From contig NZ_FQUX01000002.1 of NCBI RefSeq assembly GCF_900129275.1, positions 313,795 to 377,794 on the forward strand: 64,000 bases of DNA, in the 5' to 3' direction. The stretch's first letter is position 1. Every line of letters begins with the position of its first letter. The stretch is from Arenibacter palladensis (lineage in GTDB: Bacteria > Bacteroidota > Bacteroidia > Flavobacteriales > Flavobacteriaceae). Shown here one piece after another: positions 26,476 through 35,333 of this stretch. Position numbers and translations under genes: made by a program. A model generated the notes under the pieces. The model saw only the letters and a program-made list of their open reading frames with translations, searched no databases and was not told where the DNA came from.

Positions 26476-26932
26476 TTACTGTAAAAAATTGCACCAATAC
26501 TGGGTCTCTGAAAGGATTTACATTAAATATTAAAATTGTTATTTAACTTAATACACTTAAATTACTGAATATCAAATTATTAAAATTAATAACATCGCCT
26601 TGGCGTGTTATCCTCTTGCTTCTCCTTTTTGTACGCCGAGGGTACAAAAATTCCGAACCACTGGTAAACAGTTGCTTAAAAAAAAGAACAATTTCAGTGG
26701 TAATATCAGCACAACCAATACCGATTATCGGTGTATAAAAGTTAAGTCATTTACCAAGAAAACAGAAACGAGGTTTAGGTACAAAACACTGGTTCTGATA
26801 TCAAAAAAAATGAACTAAAAAAAACGGTCGATAATAAGTGGCGGTCATAAAAAGGACCCTATACAAAAATGTACGGGTCCTTTTGTTATTGTTGGGGCGG
26901 ATTGGAAGGTTTCCATCCCTTATCAAATGTAT
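26476..26932. other. Candidate origin of transfer (oriT) region
   Basis: A 457-base gap between mobA and radC, with four inverted repeats in about 150 bases: ATAACA-t-CGCC/GGCGTGTTAT (26589-26611), TTTTTGTAC/GTACAAAAA around GCCGAGG (26626-26650), ACCACTG/CAGTGGT (26657-26701) and the palindrome ACCGATTATCGGT (26720-26732). Hairpin clusters beside mobA are the usual form of oriT. The nick site cannot be named. A 72-codon frame across it is not credible as a gene. Confidence 0.5.
26850..26884 (-). terminator. Intrinsic terminator downstream of radC
   Basis: AAAAGGACCC (26850-26859) pairs perfectly with GGGTCCTTTT (26875-26884), and TACA/TGTA extends the stem inside the loop. Read on the minus strand it ends in a T run, about 50 bases after the radC stop. 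Confidence 0.8.
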
Positions 26933-27388
26933 TTAGATTAAACCATTATCCGAAAAGCTAAAGTACCGTCCATCTGGCGCGATTATCAAATGGTCAAGGA
27001 CTTTAATATCCAAAAGTGCTGCCGCCTTTTTGATTTTATTGGTCAATTGAATATCCGCCTCGCTCGCCTTCAATTTTCCACTTGGGTGGTTATGGCAAAT
27101 TATAATAGCCACCGAAAGGGATTTGAGTACCACGGAAAAAAGTATCCTTACATCCACCAAGGTTCCTGTAATTCCACCTTGGGACAGGTTAAGGATTCCT
27201 TTTACCTTATTGCTATTGTTCAACAAAACCACTTTGAAGCATTCTTGGAGTGCTATGGTATTTTTGTTCCATTGGTCGAACAATATGTTCGCTGCATCCT
27301 GTGAGCATCCAATGAGGTGCCAGAAAGGAGAACGTATTTGTTCTTTGTAACTTATCTTTATTTCATTAACTTTGTAGTTCATTATCAA
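26933..27388 (-). CDS. radC: RadC-like JAB-domain protein
   Basis: A 151-residue protein with the JAMM metalloprotease-like signature H99-x-H101-x7-S109-x2-D112 (CHNHPSGKLKASEAD) and the family's C-terminal VLDHLIIAPDGRYFSFSDNG. RadC proteins of this short, mobile-element type are very common in conjugative elements of Bacteroidota. Their role is not established despite the historical DNA-repair name. It stands between ssb and the mob genes on the same strand but has terminators on both sides (27410-27451 and 26850-26884), so it is probably its own transcription unit. Confidence 0.9.
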   Translation of the reverse strand: MIMNYKVNEIKISYKEQIRSPFWHLIGCSQDAANILFDQWNKNTIALQECFKVVLLNNSNKVKGILNLSQGGITGTLVDVRILFSVVLKSLSVAIIICHNHPSGKLKASEADIQLTNKIKKAAALLDIKVLDHLIIAPDGRYFSFSDNGLI

Positions 27389-27409
27389 GTATTTATAAAT
27401 TAATTAGTG

Positions 27410-27451
27410 AAAAGAGGGATCGATAATTCGGGCGATGCCCTCTTTTTTTTT
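27410..27451. terminator. Bidirectional terminator between ssb and radC
   Basis: AAAAGAGGG (27410-27418) pairs perfectly with CCCTCTTTT (27438-27446), with an inner ATCG/CGAT extension. A run of nine T follows on the plus strand and a shorter T run on the minus strand, where it would end the ssb transcript. Confidence 0.75.
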
Positions 27452-27452
27452 G

Positions 27453-27788
27453 CTATTTACTGCCCATAAGGAGAATTTCACGAGCTTCCACTTCGGTAAC
27501 AAAGCGTTGATTGCCATCATCGGTGGAAAAGGAACGGGTTTTCAATTTTCCTGTTACTGCAACTTCCTTTCCTTTGGAGGCGTACTTTTCCACGATTTCG
27601 GCGGTCTTGCCCCAGGCCACTATATAGTGCCAATTGGTTTCCTTTTGTTTTTCACCTTTCGAGTTTTTAAAGAACACATTGGTCGCCAAGGAAAACCTAG
27701 CCACTTTTTTACCGTTTTCAAGATTGGTAACTGTTGGTTCCTGTCCCACATTACCGATTAACTGAACATTGTTTTTAATAATTCCCAT
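27453..27788 (-). CDS. ssb: Single-stranded DNA-binding protein
   Basis: A 111-residue OB-fold protein that matches the N-terminal domain of bacterial Ssb: the opening NNVQLIGNVGQEPTVTNLEN, KVARFSLATNVFF, TNWHYIVAWGKTAEIVEKYA and GKEVAVTGKLKTRSF are diagnostic. It lacks the long acidic C-terminal tail of chromosomal Ssb, as element-encoded versions often do. It should coat the transferred single strand. It is the last gene before the radC terminator. Confidence 0.93.
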   Translation of the reverse strand: MGIIKNNVQLIGNVGQEPTVTNLENGKKVARFSLATNVFFKNSKGEKQKETNWHYIVAWGKTAEIVEKYASKGKEVAVTGKLKTRSFSTDDGNQRFVTEVEAREILLMGSK

Positions 27789-28050
27789 GATTAAAAAAAT
27801 TAAGGTTAAACATTTGATTTACATTATTTTGATTAACTGATTTACTTATTATATCCGGAGTGTTTTCCTTTCCTGATGCATGCAGGCTTTTTTGGCCAAG
27901 CCGGCTTAAGCTTATTGGGTATTGACCACTTCCATTTGGGGATATTCGGTATGATTCCATAGTTCCAATTTTTGATTTACTTTCCATAGAGCCGTCGTTG
28001 TTACCTTTTTTTGTTGCTTGATGGTCCACAATATTTTTGGAAGGAAACAC
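27775..28050 (-). CDS. Doubtful small reading frame upstream of ssb
   Basis: An open frame of about 91 codons with a GTG start at 28050 that overlaps the ssb start by 14 bases. The protein opens with FPSKNIVDHQATKKG and is rich in Ser, Asn and Lys. It begins inside the left arm of the inverted repeat at 28026-28113, whose right arm encodes a very similar start (FPSKNVVV) on the other strand. It could be real or a by-product of that repeat. Confidence 0.3.
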   Translation of the reverse strand: MFPSKNIVDHQATKKGNNDGSMESKSKIGTMESYRISPNGSGQYPISLSRLGQKSLHASGKENTPDIISKSVNQNNVNQMFNLNFFNHGNY

Positions 28051-28262
28051 TTATAAACAGTAGGGGATGGGAGCGCTGGCTTTATGCAGTTTTTCCTTCC
28101 AAAAATGTTGTTGTTTTGCCTTCAAAAAAAGAAACGGCGACAACTGTGGGAGTGAAAAAGGAGATCCTGGAAAAATACCTATATCCGGAAGTGGTCGATA
28201 CGCCCACCTTAACGAGAAGTCTTCAGCAGAATAGTATAAGGGAGCCTACACCCATTTTATAA
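28011..28262 (+). CDS. Doubtful reading frame on plus strand, possibly a gene fragment
   Basis: The later part (from about 28087) reads like protein: AVFPSKNVVVLPSKKETATT, then GVKKEILEKYLYPEVVDTPT and a stop at 28262. No good start codon precedes it; the only in-frame start is a TTG at 28011, before the hairpin. I recognise no family. It may be the end of an inverted, truncated copy of a gene of the element. Confidence 0.3.
   Translation: MLLDGPQYFWKETLINSRGWERWLYAVFPSKNVVVLPSKKETATTVGVKKEILEKYLYPEVVDTPTLTRSLQQNSIREPTPIL
28026..28113. repeat. Large imperfect inverted repeat
   Basis: Two 22-base arms (28026-28047 and 28092-28113) match with two mismatches; each contains the core TTTCCTTCCAAAAAT or its complement. 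Shorter pairings (ATAAA/TTTAT) continue inside the 44-base centre. Both arms encode FPSKN outward. Confidence 0.7.
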
Positions 28263-28358
28263 GTCCAAATCCCAACCCCTGTATGAACATCAACTTGGTA
28301 TTCGATTGGTCCATCACTAAAGTGGGAACCAGGATGACATCACTGTTATGAAACGATA

Positions 28359-29159
28359 CTATAAATTGGACTGCAGTACCAAGGTTCTACCTCCGTTGAG
28401 TTCCCTTAACTCAATGGCCAATTTTTCCGATGCTGCCAAAACAAACTTTGGCAGCACATATACGAACTGCCTGCTCTGCCCTTTTTTGAAAAGCTTTGGA
28501 AGGTTATGGGCATAAATGGTGCTTAATGGCAAACTTTGAAAGGAAGATTGGCGTCGATCGGTACCATTTAAGGTGTACACATTAAGATAATCGATTTCAA
28601 AATCGACTCCCGATGCATTTTTTACCTCCATCTTAAGAAACACCTCCGAGCCATAATAGACCGGTTGAAATAATTTTAAATACAAGTCCTTTTCACGGAT
28701 CAATGCCACCTTTTCAGATGCCGACTTCAAAACGGACTCCGAGGCTCTTTTGAGATAGTCCATTGTTCGGCCCAAGGAATCCACTTTTTGCTTCATTTTA
28801 TCGATGTCATCCATTATAGGGGTTTCATTTCCAATACTCGCTTGCTCGGTAAAAAAGTAATTGTGCTGGGTCAAATCGGGTCTGTATTTTAAAATATAGG
28901 AATACACCTGCCCATTGGTAGTCACCACCAACAGATTACTGTCAGGGCCGGGTTGTGCCTGCAAGAGCCCGAAATGCTGCTGTGTTTCGCGGTTATAGTT
29001 AAAAACAAAATGGGCCGCACCCGTGATCCCTTGGCGAACGGGTTCTGGAAAAAAAAGGGCCACATTTTTAAGTTCATTGGCATAAAGTGTATCCAAGGGT
29101 TGCTGCGCGGACAATCCAAGACTGATGAAGCATATTGCTAAGATGATTATGGTTTTCAT
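28359..29159 (-). CDS. traN: Conjugative transposon protein TraN (VirB9-like, DUF4138)
   Basis: A 266-residue periplasmic protein with a signal peptide ending in LSAQQ. It has the DUF4138 features: LDTLYANELKNVALFFPEPV, VVTTNGQVYSYILKYR, and a C-terminal beta-rich VFLKMEVKNASGVDFEIDYL segment. TraN is the proposed VirB9-like outer part of the secretion channel. Its start overlaps the traM stop by four bases. It is the last gene of the tra operon; homologues in complete elements are followed by traO and others, which are missing here. Confidence 0.9.
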   Translation of the reverse strand: MKTIIILAICFISLGLSAQQPLDTLYANELKNVALFFPEPVRQGITGAAHFVFNYNRETQQHFGLLQAQPGPDSNLLVVTTNGQVYSYILKYRPDLTQHNYFFTEQASIGNETPIMDDIDKMKQKVDSLGRTMDYLKRASESVLKSASEKVALIREKDLYLKLFQPVYYGSEVFLKMEVKNASGVDFEIDYLNVYTLNGTDRRQSSFQSLPLSTIYAHNLPKLFKKGQSRQFVYVLPKFVLAASEKLAIELRELNGGRTLVLQSNL

Positions 29160-30118
29160 TGCAGATTAATTTTAAAATTGTTCTTGTCGTATTTTAAGAT
29201 GAGCTTATAGTTGTCGGATATGTTCGCCCGGAAGCTCCTTCGGTTACGTTGGAACACTTTTCGAACTCCCTTAATTTGTGGCATTCCGGTAATATTTATA
29301 TCGTCGACGATATCGTTCACCACTTCATTGGTTGCTTCGGCCCTAAAATTGTTCCTCAAATAAATTCCTTCAGATCCATCCTCAAGGTCGTAGGCTTTGA
29401 ACTTGACCGGTAGGTGATCAATATTTTCAATACGTATCAAGGTCCTGTTCGGCTTAAAACTGACAAATCCGTAGATACGTGTATTTTTGGGAATCAATAC
29501 ATTGTTGATCTTGGCATCCTTTATTAGGCGCATTCTTAAACGTTGGTCCGCCTTAACAGTTTGGTCGCCGTCCACTCGGACCATGATAATTGGATCGGAA
29601 TTCCCAGAGCCAACTGTCTCAATGGGGTGGGAAGCAAAAAAAAGCTGGTGCTCCAGGGCAAGAGTCTGGGAGGCCACCTCGGTTTCCTTCGCCCCAATAT
29701 ATTCCTCTGTCTTCTCGGTCTTTATATGCCTGGACTGGGATCGGGAAAGCGTATCACCATCTAGGGTTTTTCCGGTCCTTTTTGAATATCGCATCTGTCC
29801 CTGTTTATAAATACTGTCCACCAATTGCATTTTTTTCTTGTCCAGCAATTCAGGGTCGTACAGGCCAGTAGAGTCCAACAGGTCTTCATCGTAGACACTA
29901 GGAGCGAGGGTAGGTCTCGCCGTCTCCATATCATTTATGGCATCCAATTTGGAATCATATATCTTCTGTTCGTTCATGATTTCAGGAACAGGTATTTGAT
30001 CGGCCTCCAGTTCCTGTCCTTGTTCGCTGTCCAAAACGAGTACTGCATATGCCGTAATAAAAAGTAGTATACAGAGGAGAATGGAGGTAAACACAATTTT
30101 GTTCTTTTCAATTTTCAT
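29156..30118 (-). CDS. traM: Conjugative transposon protein TraM (VirB10-like)
   Basis: A 320-residue protein. One inner-membrane helix lies near the N-terminus (FTSILLCILLFITAYAVLVL), followed by a proline- and charge-rich periplasmic spacer, then a C-terminal beta domain (IIMVRVDGDQTVKADQRLRM; LIPKNTRIYGFVSFKPNRTL; GSEGIYLRNNF). TraM is the VirB10-like energy-coupling scaffold across the envelope. I chose ATG at 30118, where translation overlaps the traK stop by 11 bases; the ATG ten codons earlier adds an untypical extension. The central region is variable in the family. Confidence 0.9.
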   Translation of the reverse strand: MKIEKNKIVFTSILLCILLFITAYAVLVLDSEQGQELEADQIPVPEIMNEQKIYDSKLDAINDMETARPTLAPSVYDEDLLDSTGLYDPELLDKKKMQLVDSIYKQGQMRYSKRTGKTLDGDTLSRSQSRHIKTEKTEEYIGAKETEVASQTLALEHQLFFASHPIETVGSGNSDPIIMVRVDGDQTVKADQRLRMRLIKDAKINNVLIPKNTRIYGFVSFKPNRTLIRIENIDHLPVKFKAYDLEDGSEGIYLRNNFRAEATNEVVNDIVDDINITGMPQIKGVRKVFQRNRRSFRANISDNYKLILKYDKNNFKINLQ

Positions 30119-30725
30119 ATTTATCCAATTTTCGTAGTGTATTTTCAAAGAAATCGGTAATCATGAACCCATGGGTGTTTTTGGGAAAGTTCCTGTCCAC
30201 CCTAATGAGTTTACCGGTGGTGGTCAATTCATAGATGTCGGTAGATAAGCCCCTATTGATCTCAAATATTGTTTTAGTTTCAAAAAGATATGGTTCCTTG
30301 TCCAGGACAATTTTGGATTTTATGGCAAGCACCTTTTGTACCAGGGAATATTGCAGCAATCGGTTATATACACCGTCTACTTTTTTCTGACGGTACAAAT
30401 CGGCTACACTGCTATTGCCCAACCACAGGGCTTTTTCCAAATTGCTCTCATAGTTACTCGGATCGATGCCGTAGAAATAGTCATGGAACAATTCCAAATG
30501 GGCTAGGGCCTCTACCTCGAGATTCTCCTTTTGATCGACCAATTTCAGGGGAATGACCTGACCATCAACATTGACCATAAAAGCCTTGTTCAATACATCA
30601 TTATGGAGTTTCAGTACCAAGAGGAGCGCAATGGCACTTATGGTAGTTGCCGCAATAAGTATGGACAGGACTATAAATCGATTCTGTCCTAGTACCTTGT
30701 AGATGTTGTTATAAGGTGTTTTCAT
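30108..30725 (-). CDS. traK: Conjugative transposon protein TraK (VirB8-like)
   Basis: A 205-residue bitopic membrane protein with a helix at residues ~18-40 (FIVLSILIAATTISAIALLL) and a periplasmic NTF2-like domain (HLELFHDYFYGIDPSNYESN; KALWLGNSSVADLYRQKK; NFPKNTHGFMITDFFE). These are the family landmarks of TraK, an assembly factor of the channel. It lies between traJ (21 bases) and traM (overlap) in the operon. Confidence 0.92.
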   Translation of the reverse strand: MKTPYNNIYKVLGQNRFIVLSILIAATTISAIALLLVLKLHNDVLNKAFMVNVDGQVIPLKLVDQKENLEVEALAHLELFHDYFYGIDPSNYESNLEKALWLGNSSVADLYRQKKVDGVYNRLLQYSLVQKVLAIKSKIVLDKEPYLFETKTIFEINRGLSTDIYELTTTGKLIRVDRNFPKNTHGFMITDFFENTLRKLDKYEN

Positions 30726-30746
30726 ATTGTTCTTGGGATTAAAGGG

Positions 30747-31589
30747 TTAGGAGACACTGAAGAGCTTAAGGGTAAAGGTTATTGCCCTACGGTACAAAGT
30801 GAATTTTAATAGGACAATGAACCCGATGGAACCCAGTTGAATAACAGGTGCGAAAGTTTGACTGCCCCAATCGGTACCAAAAAGGTTGGACCAAAAATTA
30901 AGGTTTACCTCGGTATAGAAATTATTGATAAATACATTGACCAGAAAAAATGCCGGGACCAGCATATAGACCCCTGCATACAATCTAAAAAAATTATAGG
31001 CCATGGAGCGAAACTTTTCAAACACGGCCAAGCTGATGACCAATGGAAAAAATGCCTGCATGATTCCCAACAAAAAGAATCTTTGGGCTAAAAAAAGAGG
31101 ATAGATAAAGAGGTCCAATAGCCAAAGGATCAAGCCTATGATAAACGACAATATTTTCAGTCCGAACAGTGGAGTTACCAAGGCCTCGTAGAGTAGGGCC
31201 AACGCTTTTTTGGCAGCGTCGATGGCGCCCACATCCTGTTCGATATCCAAATCCTGTAGCTGTAAGGGTAGGAGTGCCGGAGCAGTATCCCTAAACTGGG
31301 CTTCTATAGCTACTAGAATGTTATCGAATGCGGATAGCACCTCCGTAGAAAAAATGGCCAGCACGACTACCGCAAAGTTCTTGGTCAATTCACCTGGGGT
31401 CAATCCCCAAGAAAAACCTTCATTGTTGGCCACGCCCTCATTGTATTTCTTAATGATATTGATCAGAAATAGAACGACGGCCAGGGCCTTCATCCCGGTA
31501 ATGGCCGTCTGTGAAAAGCTACTGTTTTTAATGGTCTGAAAGACCGTATCCACATATTCAAGCCCTATTCCCAAAAATATCCCCGACAT
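30747..31589 (-). CDS. traJ: Conjugative transposon protein TraJ (VirB6-like)
   Basis: A 280-residue polytopic inner-membrane protein with about six helices (AITGMKALAVVLFLINIIKK; LKILSFIIGLILWLLDLFIY; GIMQAFFPLVISLAVFEKFR; VYMLVPAFFLVNVFI). This matches the TraJ family, the proposed inner-membrane channel component. Its ATG overlaps the traI stop by one base (TAATG), indicating coupled translation. Confidence 0.9.
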   Translation of the reverse strand: MSGIFLGIGLEYVDTVFQTIKNSSFSQTAITGMKALAVVLFLINIIKKYNEGVANNEGFSWGLTPGELTKNFAVVVLAIFSTEVLSAFDNILVAIEAQFRDTAPALLPLQLQDLDIEQDVGAIDAAKKALALLYEALVTPLFGLKILSFIIGLILWLLDLFIYPLFLAQRFFLLGIMQAFFPLVISLAVFEKFRSMAYNFFRLYAGVYMLVPAFFLVNVFINNFYTEVNLNFWSNLFGTDWGSQTFAPVIQLGSIGFIVLLKFTLYRRAITFTLKLFSVS

Positions 31590-32170
31590 CAGTAGTTGAT
31601 TTCCCTGTTATTGATTTTATCCTGCATTTGCCTAAAGGCGATTATCTCTCTATAGCGCCTGGTCTTGGCCTCGATCTCGGCCACCATTTCTATGGATTGC
31701 AGTTCCTTTTCCTTGAGAATGGCCGTGCGTTCGGCATCGGTCATTTTCAAATTATCATTGGACAGTACTTGATCGATATAGTCCATGGACATCATGGAAT
31801 TTTCAATTATTCCCTGAAAGGAATCTGAGATTCGGCCAACTTCATCGGGCCGTATATATGGGGAATTTAGGATCTGCCTTAGATCCTCCTGCACCATTTC
31901 ATAAAGACGCTGATTGTTCTTGGCCAATTCCTTTACCGCATTCAATTGTTTGATTACGCTATTGACCTTATCGATATTCTCCTTCTGTTCCTTTAAGAAT
32001 TTTACAGTCTTCAACAGTTCTGCGGTCTGTTTCCCTGATTCCAGCAGCGATTTCATAAAGGAGATGAAATTGGTATTGTCATATACCGGCATGCCCTGGG
32101 CCATCGCGTTGCTTTTAACAACCAAGGACAAGGTCAGGGCCAACAATAATTTATAAATAAAAAGTTTCAT
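31589..32170 (-). CDS. traI: Conjugative transposon protein TraI (DUF4141/VirB5-like)
   Basis: A 193-residue exported protein with a signal peptide ending in AMAQG and an otherwise helical, coiled-coil-rich body (LLKTVKFLKEQKENIDKVNS; LSNDNLKMTDAERTAILKEK; RREIIAFRQMQ-type end). Size, signal and position between traG and traJ match TraI of Bacteroidota elements, which resembles VirB5 in layout. The identity relies mainly on context and architecture. Confidence 0.8.
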   Translation of the reverse strand: MKLFIYKLLLALTLSLVVKSNAMAQGMPVYDNTNFISFMKSLLESGKQTAELLKTVKFLKEQKENIDKVNSVIKQLNAVKELAKNNQRLYEMVQEDLRQILNSPYIRPDEVGRISDSFQGIIENSMMSMDYIDQVLSNDNLKMTDAERTAILKEKELQSIEMVAEIEAKTRRYREIIAFRQMQDKINNREINY

Positions 32171-32181
32171 AGTATATAGGT

Positions 32182-34611
32182 TTAAATGTTGCTTTTATTG
32201 GAAGGATTTGTTTGTTGCGCTACAAACTGCGTAATGGCGGTCTCCATATCCCCGTATTTTCTATAAAGGGCCATAATGGTTTCATTCTCTTCACCATCGG
32301 TTAGGTAAGCGGCATGGACTTCTGGCGGAACTTCCAATCGAAAAATGTTGCTATCCTTCCCGATTTTGATAAACATTTCCGTGTATTTACGTTCCCCTTT
32401 TAACTGGTTCCTTATGGATTTTAATTGGTTAAGATCGTGTGAGGAAAGATGGAGCCTGTTGACCAGTTCATCATATCCCTTTTCATTCCTCAGACTATAG
32501 ATGACCTGAGTATTTTCAAGGATACTTGCGGATGTCGAATTATTGGGCAGTTGGTTGATGGATTGAAGGATGATACCAATAGCCCCGTTTTGTTTACGTA
32601 TGGCCTGGTAATAGAATTCCACACTTTCCAGAACGTTCTTAAATTTTAACTGTTTGGCAAACTCATCAAATAGGATGATGCCTTTTTCCGCCTTGTTCCT
32701 CCATATCGTTCTTTGAATGGCCGATTTGATCAATTTCAACATAACGGAGAGAATTTCCTTATTATCCTTTACCTCGTCAAGTTCAAAAACGATCAGTCGT
32801 TTGTCCTCCAATTTATAGGTTTGGTCAGTGTTTGTATTGAACAGAAAACTATATATACCATTTTCCACATATTCCGAAAGTATGTGAAGGAAGTCATAGA
32901 CGCTAAAATGCATTTCACGGATCTGGAGGTCTGTGACCAATGAATCTTTATGGTCATCTACATACTGGTAAAGTGACGCCAGTGAATGGCCAGTTGTGCA
33001 CTTGGAATAATAAGACAACAGGACCTTTTTAACGGCTACCTCCTGTGCCTTGCTGGTTTCATTACCTGCGGCCAAAAGCTCCAAAATAAAAATGGTAAGA
33101 TCTTCCAGCCGTTCTGGAGTAAGGTCGGCTTTATCACTAATGTAGAAGGGGTTTATACCCAAGTTTTTCCCTTGTTCATACCTAAGTACAATATGGTCAT
33201 TGGGGTAGAGCTTGGCAAATTTATCATAGGAACCTCCCAGGTCGATGACCACTAGGCGTACCCCACTTTCGAAATATTGGCGCAGAATGTTATTGGCCAA
33301 AAAGGATTTACCTTCCCCAGTAGGTGCAAAAATAGCAAAGTTGCGTGCCTTTATGCGCTTTCTGGCTTCATCCCAAACATCCTTTAAAATTGGGATGTTG
33401 TATTGCCTATCGTTAAAGACAACACCCTTACTATCGGAAATATATACACTATTGTTAATGTACAGGCAAAGGGCATGCTTTAGATCGGCTACGTAAAGAT
33501 CCCCGTTGGAGAAGTTGGAGGTAAAGCAACAATAGCTGTTAAGAAAATAATGCTTCCGCTCTTCACCTTTAGGATAATAGGGAACGATGTCCAATTCCTT
33601 GAACTCTGTTTTGATCTTGGTGGCAATCCTGCCCAATTCTTGTGTTCCCTCTCCCCAAAAAACTATATTGAGATGTCCCCGGACTATTCTAGAACTTTCA
33701 TCATCATTGATCTTTGCCAGAATATCCTCTATTTTCTTTAGAACGACCTTATTTTGAGTTCCAAAATTGGAACTCTTATTAAGTTCCTCAATACTTTTCT
33801 CTAGATATTTCCGCCATTTATATTTATCGTCCAGATATATGATCTGATTGACGATATGGTTTTCATGTAAGTTGAGTCCCAAACCATCTATAAATCCTTG
33901 ATGAAATACAAAATCATCGGAGGTAAACCTGTCATTGGGCCTACTGCTTTGTAGCATATCGCCAAAGCAGAGTTCGCTATTGATGGCCATGACGTCAAAA
34001 TCATGGTCACCGATCTCCAAACACCTTTTATTCATTTGGATATCCGTGTCAAATCCGTGGTTATAACCATTGAAGTAATTATTGGTCGATTCCAGGATAC
34101 TATCCTCGCACATTGGTGCAAGGGTTATTTTTCTGCTATTATTGATAAAGGACACGGCATCATTTACCGCATTGACAAATTCGCGGGCACAATGGTCCAT
34201 TTGCCTATGAATACCCTTTTCCACTTTGCGAAAGGGGTTGACGTATTTTGTAGTATTGAACGTTTTCTTTAGCGGAAGAACAAAAAAGAGAAAGGAGGAG
34301 TGGTCCAAATATTCCCGTCCCTTAAAGTAGTGGTAAGTGGCTTGCTGAAGAAAACTTTCATTGGGCAAATTTTCGGCTGAATATCCGGCCTTTCTATAAA
34401 CATCTTGTTTATGCACGAGGGTACCCACGGGTAGCGCCTTAAAGGCTTGAAACCAAGACCCATGAATTTCCTCAAAATCCTTCTCCGACAAGGAATAGAT
34501 CTCCGGATACCCCACGGAATAGCATTGGACCAAGTTGCCATTATTGGCAAAAATGACATTTCCTTGAATATCCATTATAGGATAAAATTCGGATAAGTTA
34601 ATTGTCTTCAT
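32182..34611 (-). CDS. traG: Conjugation ATPase TraG (VirB4-like)
   Basis: An 809-residue cytosolic ATPase that powers the secretion channel. The N-terminal ~400 residues are the VirB4-type domain (LSEFYPIMDIQGNVIFANNG; GSWFQAFKALPVGTLVHKQD). Then come Walker A FAPTGEGKSFLANNI (near residue 440) and Walker B KGIILFDEFAKQLK (near 670), with GAIGIILQSINQLP after it. I chose ATG at 34611, in the traF overlap: the frame is open further upstream, but those residues lie inside traF and do not resemble the family. The length is normal for TraG. Confidence 0.93.
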   Translation of the reverse strand: MKTINLSEFYPIMDIQGNVIFANNGNLVQCYSVGYPEIYSLSEKDFEEIHGSWFQAFKALPVGTLVHKQDVYRKAGYSAENLPNESFLQQATYHYFKGREYLDHSSFLFFVLPLKKTFNTTKYVNPFRKVEKGIHRQMDHCAREFVNAVNDAVSFINNSRKITLAPMCEDSILESTNNYFNGYNHGFDTDIQMNKRCLEIGDHDFDVMAINSELCFGDMLQSSRPNDRFTSDDFVFHQGFIDGLGLNLHENHIVNQIIYLDDKYKWRKYLEKSIEELNKSSNFGTQNKVVLKKIEDILAKINDDESSRIVRGHLNIVFWGEGTQELGRIATKIKTEFKELDIVPYYPKGEERKHYFLNSYCCFTSNFSNGDLYVADLKHALCLYINNSVYISDSKGVVFNDRQYNIPILKDVWDEARKRIKARNFAIFAPTGEGKSFLANNILRQYFESGVRLVVIDLGGSYDKFAKLYPNDHIVLRYEQGKNLGINPFYISDKADLTPERLEDLTIFILELLAAGNETSKAQEVAVKKVLLSYYSKCTTGHSLASLYQYVDDHKDSLVTDLQIREMHFSVYDFLHILSEYVENGIYSFLFNTNTDQTYKLEDKRLIVFELDEVKDNKEILSVMLKLIKSAIQRTIWRNKAEKGIILFDEFAKQLKFKNVLESVEFYYQAIRKQNGAIGIILQSINQLPNNSTSASILENTQVIYSLRNEKGYDELVNRLHLSSHDLNQLKSIRNQLKGERKYTEMFIKIGKDSNIFRLEVPPEVHAAYLTDGEENETIMALYRKYGDMETAITQFVAQQTNPSNKSNI

Positions 34612-34882
34612 AGTGCAGGTGACTTGCTCTTTTATTGTTAATAGTGTTTGGAAACACTTTTTTAATGTGGAATACGGTCGGGTTGTTATGGCAAAAGGAG
34701 AGACATACAAAAAGCAGAATGTTGAAAATGATAGCCGAAATAATCGCCCCTAAACTGAAAGAAAAGATGATGAACATCAAGGAACCTATAACGGAAGTCA
34801 TCTGAAGTACGAACATCATAAGGGGGAGTCCCATTATCATGGCCTTTTTACGAATGTTCCTATATATCATGTACTTTTTCAT
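34598..34882 (-). CDS. traF: Conjugative transposon protein TraF (DUF4133/VirB3-like)
   Basis: A 94-residue protein with a basic N-terminus (YRNIRKKAMIMGLPLMMFVL) and two closely spaced membrane helices, the TraF/VirB3-like plan. It overlaps traG by 14 bases and traE by one base. The identification rests on the opening motif, the two helices and the operon position. Confidence 0.85.
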   Translation of the reverse strand: MKKYMIYRNIRKKAMIMGLPLMMFVLQMTSVIGSLMFIIFSFSLGAIISAIIFNILLFVCLSFCHNNPTVFHIKKVFPNTINNKRASHLHYEDN

Positions 34883-35169
34883 TAGACAACAATTCCGATG
34901 AGATAGGTGAAGATTCCAACAACTGCACCGGCAATAAGTACAAAAACAAGAACCCGTGTTATACCTTTTTTGAGATCGGCGTTTTCTCCAAAAAAGTGTC
35001 CCGCGTTAAAAAGAAAACCGATAAGAAAAATCACTCCCAGAATAATGGGAAAAACGGTACGGATGGTATCGGATACGTCATTGACCGATTCTTCGATTCC
35101 ACCAATTTGAGCGAAAGCAGGATTGTAAATCAGTAAGGTAAGGCCAACCTGATAGTATAATTTTTTCAT
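34882..35169 (-). CDS. traE: Conjugative transposon protein TraE (DUF4134/VirB2-like)
   Basis: A 95-residue protein with a cleavable signal (YNPAFAQIGG) and two membrane helices, the plan of VirB2-like pilin subunits. It is the first gene of the tra operon. The 164-base divergent region before it, shared with the amidase gene, must hold the operon promoter, but I see no strong box. Confidence 0.8.
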   Translation of the reverse strand: MKKLYYQVGLTLLIYNPAFAQIGGIEESVNDVSDTIRTVFPIILGVIFLIGFLFNAGHFFGENADLKKGITRVLVFVLIAGAVVGIFTYLIGIVV

Positions 35170-35333
35170 GTTGTTCAGATTTAGTTATTAGACTTTATAG
35201 CTACATGAAAAATAGTTTATATTTATATATAAAATACTGACAATCAATAATTTGTGAATAAAATATTAAATGATTCGTTTTAATGTGTTTTGATGTCAAT
35301 TAACATGAATTTGAATTGTAATATGAAACTGAT

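Noticed and set aside
26600-26818. 72-codon plus-strand frame between mobA and radC
   Set aside because: It runs through several hairpins and low-complexity A runs; the region fits an oriT far better than a gene.
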